From NCBI GenBank assembly GCA_904066235.2, contig CAJFCV020000006.1, positions 8,494,001 through 8,558,000 on the forward strand: a DNA stretch of 64,000 nt, read 5' to 3'. The notes below the pieces were generated by a model. That model was given only the letters and a program-made list of their open reading frames with translations. It did not search any database and was not told where the DNA came from. A program made the position numbers and the translations under genes. Positions 23,257 to 33,639 of the stretch are shown here, in pieces; position 1 is the first letter of the stretch, and each line of letters opens with the position of its first letter. The stretch is from Bursaphelenchus xylophilus. Its lineage: Eukaryota; Nematoda; Chromadorea; Rhabditida; Aphelenchoididae.

Positions 23257-26200
23257 ATGTCTAACTTCACGGACCTACGCCACGGCGGCGATTTGTCGGC
23301 ATTGGGCAAGGCGTTGGAGGAAGATGACAAATTGGAAAGGCAGTGGTAAGAAATGAGGTTTTTTTGTAATTGCGGTAAATAAGAGTTTATAACGCCAAAA
23401 ACACTTTCAGGCATTTCCTCGTTCTCTGTGTGGTTCCCATAGCCTGTATTGTGGGCAATGTCTTAGTGGTGTTGGCTGTATGGACCACAAAATCCCTTCA
23501 AACTCCAACAAACTACCTCTTAGTGTCGCTAGCCTGCGCTGATCTGCTAATAGGATCCACAGTTATGCCATTTAGCATTTACGTCACTGTAAGAACCCAA
23601 ACAACAACATTTTTCCTATCTTCCATCTTTTTTATCTTTGCAAACCTAACTTTTTAGGTGAATAATCTGCATTGGCACATGAGTGCTCTATGGTGCCATA
23701 TCTATACGATGCTGGATGTATGTGCGTCAACGGCGTCTATAGTCCATTTAGTCCTCATAAGTATCGATCGGCTGGTGGCAGCAACCAAGCCGGCCGAATA
23801 TAAGACTCTCAAACATCGACGACGGGTTTATTGCGCAATAATTGGAGCATGGTGTTTCAGTGTCTTTCTGGCTTTACCTTTAGGTAAGTAAGGGAGGACT
23901 AGCGAAATCTTATCCTATTTCTGTTTAAATTTATTCTGCACTATTTTATCAAAATCAAAGAAAATAATTTTTTAAATGTTTTAGCTTTATAAAAAATACC
24001 ATTATCAAAGAAAATAATAAATTTCTGACGTCATTATTATATGTATATACAATCCATTTTGATTTCAAAAAAAATATATTTCAGTTTCCATTGGTCACGC
24101 AAATACTGAGTTAGTGTTGCAAACTGAGCACCACTGTGGCATCTACAATCCCATGTACATGTTGTACAGCTCAATTTTTGCATTCTACTTGCCATGTGTG
24201 ATTATGTTACTGACCTATGGCTATATCTTTTACACTCTGAAAAAGCGACTGCGAGCCATTCAGCTGCAAGAAATGGCCGGAGGGCAGTTTCTGGGGTTCG
24301 GTGCGGACGTCGGAAACATCGCTCAAAGTGCAATTGAGACGGTGATTGGTAGGGAACGGGGTAATTTAAGAATGTTGTTTAGGAATCGAACCAAGGAACC
24401 GGAATATGATCAGTTGGGAGAAACCGTTGCTGAAGAAGATCGAAGAGACCGCGGCGGAGCATGCCAGTTCGTTGAATGACAGTGAGCGGGAACAGGTAAA
24501 GCAAAATTAAATTTTTTGATAAAAAATTAAAAACAATGACGCCAAGTACATTTTTTTAGATTCAAAACCTCCTTGACGCATATCATCCGTCTTCGTCGGG
24601 ATCTCAAGAGCTCACAACACTCGACGAATACCCAGAACGACCTCCCTCGGTGGTTCTGGAGGCTGTGACGCTCAAACAACAAATCTACGAGTCTGCTCAC
24701 AATTCACCCAAACTTGAAGTGCCTCCGGCATCACTGCTGATCCAGAAAGTGTAATTTTATTTTTGTGCCTTACAAGATCCAAAATATTCGAGGTTTCCTT
24801 TGAAGTGTTTTTACTCCTCGATTTTAGCAAGACTCGTCGCTTCTCTGAGACTCTGACCACAACTCTAGCCAGGACTCGGCGGAAATCCAACACGAATCTC
24901 GTCGAAAATGGCGCCATCACCGCAAAAAACCGCCGATTCTCCGTACAGCCGGCAACTCTATCGCAACCCAGAGATTCTCAAAGTCTTCTACGGCCTTATC
25001 GAGGGGGAAAACAGATGCGAAGACTCTCGGAGATCATCAGCGATTGGGAGAGGCCCTCCCGATCTTCTCTCAGTCAGATGTACAGTTTCGCGAGAAGAGA
25101 ATCTGTCTACATTGCGAGGAAAAAACTAGCCGGATTGAAAGATTGGGCCCTCGATTTGTTGGCCAAATTAAAATCAAAACAGGGAATGGCGGTGAGAAGG
25201 GAAGCTCGAGCGACGAAACTTGTGGCTACGGTCATGTGTAAGCTCGTGTTTAGCAATTTTTTCAGTTTTTGTACGTATTTTACCCAATGAATAATACTTC
25301 AGGCGTATTTCTAATTTGCTGGCTCCCGTTCTTCACGCTGAACACAATCAAAGTGTATTTGCTCATGGTCAAGAGCTGGAACACGGACTATGAAGGGCTG
25401 TTTCATTGGCTGACCGCACTCGGATACCTCAACTCTTCCCTCAATTTTTTCATTTATTCTGCCATTAATAAGGTGAGCATTGGAATTTTTGTTTAATAAC
25501 TAGGGAAGGCTCAAGGCCGAGTTTGAGCAAAATTCAAAAAAATCCTTTATTTGTTTGACATCCTATTTTAGCCATCGTTATTAATCAAATTTCTCATTCA
25601 GCGATTCCGCTCCTCATTCCGACGTCTGATCGGACTTCGGCGAACACGAAGTGGCAAGACCTGGATGTTACCGCCAAAACCCACAAAGCAAAAGACAACC
25701 AAGTGTGTGAATGGTTGTCAGCCATTCAAACGGGTCAAGAACACAACGTTGCGGAAAGCTAGCTCGGTGGGGTAAGTTGTCTACTCTATTCGATCTTATT
25801 AAATGGTTCAAAAATTTAATTTTTAATCTTTGAAAAAGTCCATTTGTTTCCTGAGACTCACATTTATTGTGGTTATAAGTAAAAATACAGTGAGATTTGA
25901 CTGGAATTTTGGGTAGATATCAAAAAAGTCATCTTCATCAATCAGGGATTAGAGCATGACCGGACACGGCCAAGCTGGCCCCAACTGATCAGTCCGCTCC
26001 TTTTTTTAATTAAAAAAAAGAATGGTCATCTTGACCGGCCAAGGTCTAATCCCTAATGTGAGAATTCGATTAAGATTTCAGCCAGATCTTACTGTACGTT
26101 TTAAATGGTTTGACTCTTCCGTTTAACTCTTCTACTAATATAATATCTTTGCTTACGACTAACCCCATAACCTGCTAACAGCTTTCCTGCTTGCTCTGCC

Positions 26201-27418
26201 AACCCTCTATGCCTTGAACTAACCTTCCTCCTACTGTAAATTATTTTTTATTTTTTCACAAAACAGTAAAATTTTCCCAATTTTTGTTCGCACGGCACCG
26301 TATCAGTTTAATGATGTTAACAGGTGTTTAAGGATGCTGGGCCGCCGCTTTGAGGTCAACAAGCCCGAGATTGTGATCGACGAAGTCAGCCGAATCTCTC
26401 CGAATCAGGTGTCCATCTCCGAAGGCGGGAAGACGACGTTCCGGTGAGTTTGGGAGACACAATCAGTTTGCTTGCATCTTGGGCGTTTTGTTCCTTTGTT
26501 TTGGGCGACATGTAGAGCAGCATCTTGCTAAGCACAGTGAAACCTCTGTTCGAAGAGCTCCACAACAAAACCTGTCTATAACGCATGACTTCATGTTTTC
26601 TAAGAGCCAATTTTAAGCCAAAATGAAGCACCATACAAGAGACACTTATACAACGAATTTATTTTTGTAGTCTTTTGCGATTCGTTGTACAGAGGTTTGA
26701 CTGTAACAATATTTGTTTTGGGAGTAGCTAGAGTAAATCTCTAGTCACTATGTGGCACTTGCTACAGCTTTATTACGATATCCCCACACACGCCTTGCGG
26801 TTTGATCACTGCTTTCGACAGTCGCGTAATCTCTTTCCAATGTCAAGAAAGTCTTCTCTGTTTTAATCGAGTTATGCGAAAACATCACAGATTCTTGGTA
26901 TCTAACGCTTCGTTGATTAAAATTTTAGCGTCATTATACGAATGTATGTATAATGTTTTTGATTTTTCGACAAAGTGCACTCTAAAAACCTCTAAATTTG
27001 TGGCGGACTTCGACGTAAAAATCCTGAGGGTTTCTGCAAAGCGCGACCTAAAAACCCCACATATGCCTTAGAAAACGCTAATCTTAATGCATGCAATACT
27101 TAAAAAATTTTACGTGTCAAACGGCTTACAATAGTAAAAATAAAACTGAACTTCGCTATTTCTAATCTTTTGTCATCATCTTGCCCCTCACCCGTTCCCG
27201 ACTCCAAATACCCAACCCAATACAGATACAGTTTCAGTCGTTCCTCCGACGATGGGATGCATCGTTCCTCTTCAGAAGTGATCGGTGGTGTTGTCTTCCC
27301 TTCCAATCATGATAGTCGACGAGGTTCTGGAATGAGCAACTCTTCAGCGTCGCTACAACTTCATGACATGCACCAGATCGCTGAGGCTTCGCTGAAAGAT
27401 TCCGAAATCTTTGTCTGA
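23257..27418 (+). CDS. Dopamine D2-like class A GPCR (divergent aminergic receptor)
   Basis: Exons 23257-23345, 23411-23588, 23658-23883, 24085-24348, 24383-24495, 24560-24750, 24828-25237, 25303-25472, 25602-25771, 26324-26443 and 27226-27418 sum to 2,124 nt (707 residues), with every phase consistent. Seven membrane segments are visible. TM3 has the amine-binding Asp109 seven residues after the disulphide Cys102. TM5 reads NPMYMLYSSIFAFYLP, matching D2-type TM5 with Ser193-Ser194. TM6 has CWLPFF (496-501). Two signature motifs deviate: DRY is DRL (126-128), and NPxxY is NFFIY (538-542) with the proline lost. The third intracellular loop is about 270 residues and basic; the tail is about 160 and serine-rich. 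Exons 4 and 5 depend on a 34-bp intron (24349-24382); without it the frame stops. It probably couples to Gi/o at neuronal membranes. Possibly related to orphan-like worm dopamine receptors, but I cannot assign one. Confidence 0.88.
25888..26094. mobile_element. Pogo-like MITE in receptor intron 8
   Basis: It is 207 bp long. The ends CAGTGAGATTTGACTGGAAT and its diverged complement are flanked by TA (25886-25887, 26095-26096). A second inner inverted pair (AGGGATTAGAGCATGACCGG and its complement) gives the whole element a stem-like shape. No coding capacity. Confidence 0.7.
26535..26703. mobile_element. Pogo/Tigger-like MITE in receptor intron 9
   Basis: It is 169 bp long. The ends CAGTGAAACCTCTGTTCGAA and the complement of TTCGTTGTACAGAGGTTTGA follow the CAGT..AACCTCT..AACGAA pattern of pogo-type elements. 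TA follows the right end (26704-26705); on the left it has decayed to CA. Confidence 0.65.
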
Positions 27419-29905
27419 TCTCATACTTTCATCTCTACGCAGTGTTTGGATCTCAGAGACAATAATGTAAAGAATATATCATATTGTACAAACGGTTTTA
27501 TTGTTATGCATTTTTTGAGACTTTTATATTTGAAATTCAAATGAAATTTTATTGAAAATAAAAAATTGAAAAATTTCAAAACGTAAAAAATCAAAAAATT
27601 AAAATATTTTTTGTAAAATACGAATATTAAAACCGGTCTTTCTCGTTTTTAAATCGAAGGTTCCCGAAAATGATAGGGAAATCGATTAAACGTCCCAAGA
27701 GTTAATCGGATTATGGCTGATCAGGCCGGTAGTGTCATTCACGCTTTCCCAACGAGCTGTCTTTTTAAATAATTTATGCGAAATAATGAATAAGTTGTTT
27801 ATTCGTTTCTAGAACCTTCACTGTATATACAAATGACAGGGATTTTTTGGCTTGGACCAGTTGAACTTTTGGGATTTCAAATTATGAAGTTTCCCGGGGA
27901 AACTTGAAGTTGCTTTAGCCTGATTGGCAGATTTTTTGGGCACGTAATAAACAGTATATTTGTAAGAGCCGTATTTTATAAGATAGATGTAAAATTTTGC
28001 TATGAGCATTGCAATGCCTCTGCGTGATACCGAAAGGTTGTAAAGAAGTTTGTTGCCCTAAGAGGATGGGAAATCAAACCTTGAAAGGATTAGCTTGCCT
28101 TTGGCAAAGTTTTCTCGTAAGATTAAAGTCTATGTAAATCAAGAGCACACAGAGCACTTACTTAATATTAATCAAATATTTTCCTTACTCTACTTGAACT
28201 CCCCGCAAAAAAACTTTCCCTTCAAAAGCGCTCTGTTCTCCTCAATTAAATAATCATTACTTGTTCTTCCATATTTATTTGCTCAACACTATATAAAAGT
28301 TGTATAATGTTTATTCCCGGTAATCCGGAACATTCCCCCGGTGGAAGAGGAATTTTAATCGTTTCCAAAAAGTTCAGAGGACTTTTTTCCGGTCCCTCGC
28401 GCTCGATCCCCTCCCTTTTCTGCGTCCCATTGCGGATTGGATCAAATTTATCCGATTTATTTTTTAATCCAAGTTATCCAAAATCCCCGATTCTCTAGAA
28501 ACTAAGCCCTTGAGCGACTTTCTGACTTTTGAGAACAATAAAACTATTCTTGACGCATGCTTAGAGCTTAGGAATAAAATAATGGTCATTCCTTGGTTAG
28601 TTCAATAAAAAACAACAGTAAAAAAGTAATGTAAACAAAAAGTTTCAGCTCTTGACGTGTTTAGAACCGACTCGAAATCCCTTTTCGGATGTTGTGGTGT
28701 TGTTTATTACCACTCCAAAGACCTAGATTTGATCTAGCGTAAAACATTTTTTTACGTAGATCAGAATAATGGACATGGATAAGAAAAACCGCTATAAAAG
28801 TGGTGAATAACGTCCGAATGGGCTGAAATTTCTTCCACATAAAGCTTAATTCTTTCTGAAAGGAGCCACAGTAAAACTTATTTTGGTTTGAATTGGATTA
28901 CTCAACTTTCCGACCGACCTTTCACATCTGATCTCATGTGTAATATAAATTTCCGACCTTCGGAGAAGTCAAGTGGAAAAGGCCGGAGCAATTTGTCTGG
29001 ACATTGGAACAAAGTCAACTTGCAAGCTCAAACTTGACCTTTTCAAAATCTTTCGAAGGTCAAATTCAACTTTTCCCGCCAAAAATTTTGCAGGCTGCAA
29101 GCCGCAATTATTTTTCGGAAATAATGTTTGGCCAAACGTTTGGCAATAATTTTTTTGTTGGTGTGAACGTGAAAGTGAAACTTTTCAACTATCTCACCTT
29201 GAACAGGTCCATTTAGCTGGGGATTCTCTCGGATTCACCTCTCGAATCCACAGATTTCCCGTTTTTTCAGCGGTTTTTCGTTGTTTTGTCTGGTTTGGGT
29301 GGGGTTATTGGACATCCTCTTGTTTTTTATGACCTCCGTTGAGCCTTGTTTGCCTCATTCTATCATCTAATCACCTTTTCGATCAAAGATTTATCCATCT
29401 TCGCAAAAATCTTCCGATTATTACCTAAAAACCCAATTCTTTCTAGAAATTTCCATCGGAAACGTGTTGATTTACCTTGAAGATGATCCGAAATCCCTTC
29501 AATGACGTGGGCAATGATCTACTTTGTTATTTACCGTCGTATCCAGCTGATTCTTACCCAAATATTTGGATTTTGCGCCGGTTTTCCGCTTTTCGCGCGC
29601 TGTTTTTCTCAATCCCAAGGTGGAGGAAGATGGGGAGGGAAAACTACGTGATTATGCCATTATTGTCTTACGTGAGGTGCGAGGATAGTGTGACTGTGCG
29701 GGGCGGGATGATGGAGCGACTGTTGCCGCCGGGTAATTTGTTATCCGCCCGACCTTTATAATTGGTGTTATCCAAGTTGATTGATAGATTTTAGGTGCTT
29801 TCGGTTGGATTTTTGTCGTTTTCCGAGCCGTACTTGTTTGTGCTGTCATGTAGATCACTTATCCTTGCGCTTTGTTTCAATTGAACTGATATTTCCTATT
29901 TTTTA
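27419..29905. other. Intergenic, no supported gene
   Basis: It follows the receptor stop codon, with an AATAAA near 27556. Several short frames (for example 29477-29761) start at non-ATG codons and show no family resemblance. Confidence 0.45.
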
Positions 29906-29906
29906 G
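29899..29906 (+). promoter_or_regulatory. Probable trans-splice acceptor of the lipase gene
   Basis: ATTTTTTAG ends at 29906, with only 15 bases to the start codon. That spacing is typical of spliced-leader addition in nematodes. Confidence 0.45.
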
Positions 29907-29921
29907 GCCTCGATATTATCC

Positions 29922-31212
29922 ATGACACAGACCCTTAGGATTCATTGGTTTTTTATTCTGATTGCCTTTTGCAATGCTGAATTCAGCCCCGACTTCAAGG
30001 ATTTTCTCGATCAGAGGTATGGCCAAGATGTTGAAGCCAAATTGGAGAGGATAGATCAAGGCCGACTTTTGATGGGAAGTTTTGGAGGTCGAATGGATAA
30101 AACCCAGCCAATTCATAACCGAGTAAGCTCATTTTCTGCTGTTTTGTGACTTGTGTTGCGCATTCATTCCATTAAACAGCGGTTATTACGTTTTTAATGG
30201 TATTTTGATACCTATTTTGTATCCATTCTTTCAGCCTGTAATTTTTGTCCACGGAACGACTACAAAAGCCGGATTTTGGTTGCCCCACCGTCGATTCTTC
30301 CTTGAGCATGGGTATTCGCCTGCAGAATTGTATGCAACAACTTACGGCGATGGGGGACTGAACCAAGGATTTTTCTTCAAATCTATTGATTGCGATGATG
30401 TGGAAGCGGTAAGGTTTACACATTTTTTCTTTGGACTTCAGATGGGATCTAAATAAGATTTTCTTGGGAATTTTTGCTTGATATGAACAAAGTTTACATA
30501 ATTGTTATATTAAGGATCGCATAAATTAAATTAGTTTATCTAATTTTTGCAAAAAGTTTTGCAGCTTACTCCCAAAGTGTTGAGCTAAGTAAGGTTTTTA
30601 TAACCTACAGAACGTCTAATACGATATTTTATCTGTTTCAGGTCCGAACCCTCATCATTGCGGTCAGCGAATACACAAATTCCAAAGTTGATATCATCGC
30701 GTATTCCATGGGTGTCGCTGTCTCAAGAAAAGCGATTCTTGGTGGAGAGTGTGCCCAAACAAAGAAGAATCTAGGTCCCTCCATCACATCGGCTGTTCAG
30801 ACTTTTGTTTCGGTGGGGGGATTGGGCTATGGAATGCAAAATTGTCTCCCGGCTTGGCCGGCTTGCAATTCCTTAAATGGAATGATCTGCACCTCGGAAT
30901 TCTTGGTGAGTGTTTCTTGTATTTTTAGCTTAAAGAGTTAGTCGATTGAATAGCCATTACCGAGTTAATTTACAATAATTTTAGCGTGATGTGAACGCCC
31001 CAAATCAACGGTACGAAGGCCAGAACTCGTATGCAATTTACAGCCTGGACGATCCGATTATTGGAATTCACTGTTGCGGACATTATTGTGCCGAGCTGAA
31101 GAATGCGAATCTGACTGTAGTTAGGGGCGGATTAGATCACTTGGGCATTGTTTTAGCTACTATGGATCTTCAATACAACCTGGTGAGGTACAACAAAGCT
31201 GAAGGTGTTTAG
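29922..31212 (+). CDS. Secreted class-2 lipase, nematode lips family
   Basis: Exons 29922-30122, 30235-30408, 30642-30905 and 30985-31212 encode 288 residues, all phase 0. Residues 1-19 form a signal peptide (IHWFFILIAFCNA), so the enzyme is secreted or luminal. The alpha/beta-hydrolase landmarks are present: PVIFVHGTTTK (oxyanion loop, His73-Gly74), nucleophile elbow AYSMG with Ser147, SLDDP with Asp235/236, and GGLDHLG with His265. Cysteines are paired in type (CLPAWPAC, HCCGHYC), fitting an extracellular protein. The family hydrolyses acyl esters and is expanded in nematodes as lips genes; the exact member cannot be named. A TTTTTTAG acceptor ends at 29906, 15 bases before the ATG, a likely trans-splice site. 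AATAAA occurs at 31655. It converges on the dehydratase gene. Confidence 0.9.
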
Positions 31213-31929
31213 GTCCGAAAATCTCAGGAATTTTAATCTTTCTTTCGCAATTTTACGCATATCTGGAAAAGGGATCATTGCTTTGCCGTTTTCAGTCTAG
31301 GATAGTGATGTTATTAATTTTTAGGGAGATTTTTTATTGTAGTAGTTGTTTTGATGATGTTTTAAAAAGGCTACGTTGTAATAGGTAATTAAGTACTGTT
31401 GTCCTAAAGGTCGTTTTAGTTGTTAAGGTCGACCATTTTATTGGTTTAGATGGTAGCTTTCAAATTTTTGGTTATAGAAGTCGATTTTTTATCTTTTGAC
31501 TTTTGATACATACGACTGCTTTATTATGGCAGTATTGTACAGTCTTCCCCTTTCATCTCACATCGGGTATCCTCAAAAATCCAACATTCTTTCACGTTTC
31601 TAAACATTTTTTACGTTTATTCAATATATATTGTGAAATTACATGTTCTATGTGAATAAATACCATCTACTCAAATCTTGAACCATTTCGAAAAGTTAAT
31701 TATCTTGTACTTTACATAATTATGAACCTACTGACAATTGTAACACCATTTGAGGTAAAAAAATAAATATGAATCGCTGAAAACCACGCGGAAATAAATA
31801 AAAAACGTGAAGGAAGTTCACCGAAGAATAGTGAAAGACTTTTAGAGAAAGGTTTTAGAGAAATTAAACAAAAATGCTTTATAAAATACGATTATCTGGA
31901 AGAAAACAAACAATAACCAAAGAAAAAGT

Positions 31930-33638
31930 TTAGGCCCGGTTTCGTTTCTTGAACTCGTCCACATAATAATCGATGGTCCGTGTCAACCCGATCTCGAATG
32001 GTGTTCTGCATTCCCATCCTAGCGCTAGCCGGATCTTGGAGAAGTTGATGTTATACCTCCGATCGTGGTACGGCCTGTCTGGGATGGGGGCGAATGTGGG
32101 TTTCGTTTGATCCCTGAAATTTTGAAGGGGTCAATTTTTGATTAATGATCTACTTTTGTTTCGAATAGGTAAACTATGTGTTTATAACTTGTAAATTTCA
32201 TTTTTATAACGGGTAAGAATTAGATTTAGACGTGGAAAAATGTAAGTATTCCTGCTCTTTGTGTGATTTTTGATAGCAAAGGGTTACCGTAAACGTAGAA
32301 TTTCTTTGCCGCAACTATTCCGGTCCATGAAAAGGTCGAAAGAGATCATGTTGACTAATTTTTGTGTCGATGACGTTTTCGCGAAATTTTTCCTCTTTTT
32401 CTATTCCCAAGCACTTTTTGTTTCACTTGGCTTTGCAATCAAGCCCAATCTTTTCCTGGCTATACTCTCCCCACAACTCACCGAACCATCTTCTTTAAGA
32501 CCAGCCGATGGATCATCTGTGTAAGTTCCATGTTACTTTTTTCGAATTCAATTCCGATGTTGTAACATTCGCCGACTGTACCCCGTTCAGTGACTCTTTT
32601 GATCGCTTCGGCACAATCATTTACAAACATCCAACTGCGCGTGTGCTTTCCGTCGCCCATCAACGGATATGGTTTACCTTCCAAAGCGAGTTTGATGAAC
32701 TTTGGAATAAGTTTCGAGTAGGCCTGTCGAGGGCCGTAGACGTTGTTCATGCGTACCATCACATATGGTAGTTTGTAAGATCTCTGAAAATGGTGAGTTA
32801 CTCCTTTTTGCATTTATCGACCACTCGCGAATCATTTTTAGATGGGTTTCAGCCTGTTTAGACGAGCCGGAAAATCTTTTATTCCAAAAGCCGTTTTGGT
32901 CAGTCTACTTACGTGATAGCTATTTACAATGTTTTCACAAGCCGCCTTGCTCGCCGCATATGGATTTGTGGGATTGGGCAACGACTCCTCCGTCTTTGGA
33001 GGCTCATCTTCTCTGGAGTCGCCGTAGATCTCGTCTAAACTGGACGAATAGAGTGGCATTGAACGCAGAACACGACAGAAAACTCACCTGTACTAATATG
33101 AACAAATCTCTTCACACAGCCCGAACTTTTGACGGCCTCTAACAGAGCTGTGGTCCCGATGATGTTCTCCTGAATCGTCCCGATACGATCGTTGTAGGAC
33201 TCGTCAACGTGGGTAACGGCGGCGAAATGCACGACGGTGTCAACCTTGTTCTTGGTGATTAACTCAGCGACCAGAGAGATGTTGAGGATCGTGCCTTCTA
33301 CAAAGATGTAGCGACTGGAGTTGCGCACATGACATTCGATGTTTTCTTCACTGGCGCCATGTGCCAGTTTGTCAATGTTTACGATCCTAAAAGAATCAAT
33401 CTGTTTTTGAAGCATATAATTACAGCATCAGGGCTCTAAAGGATCTCTATTGTTTTTATCCTTCAGGTCGTAAAAATTTGTTGCATGGAAGACCGTATTA
33501 CAATAAAATAAACAAAAGGTAAGTCAACACTCACTTTGCGTTTCTCCAGTCGTTGTAGATGAAATTTATAAAATTCGAGCCAATGAAACCGCAGCCACCG
33601 GTTACCAGCACGACCTCGGGCTCATGTCGCTCAGTCAT
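31930..33638 (-). CDS. rml-2: dTDP-glucose 4,6-dehydratase (rhamnose pathway, SDR family)
   Basis: Five exons on the minus strand: 33535-33638, 33088-33386, 32913-33034, 32482-32783 and 31930-32113, encoding 336 residues. It converts nucleotide-glucose to the 4-keto-6-deoxy sugar, the second step toward nucleotide-rhamnose. Landmarks are the NAD-binding TGGCGFIGSNF (13-23), STDEIYGD (catalytic Asp135-Glu136), YAASK (Tyr160, Lys164), VRMNNVYGPRQ and GDGKHTRSWMFVND, all diagnostic of RmlB/TGDS proteins. The second-third exon junction is fixed by restoring TDE across an acceptor TTTAG; the nearer acceptor would give a stop. I chose MTERHEPE as the start because an acceptor (TTCCAG) lies 3 bases upstream; an ATG 117 bases further upstream is open in frame but is probably transcribed leader. 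In C. elegans this enzyme, RML-2, serves rhamnose synthesis in the epidermis and embryo. Confidence 0.92.
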
Positions 33639-33639
33639 C

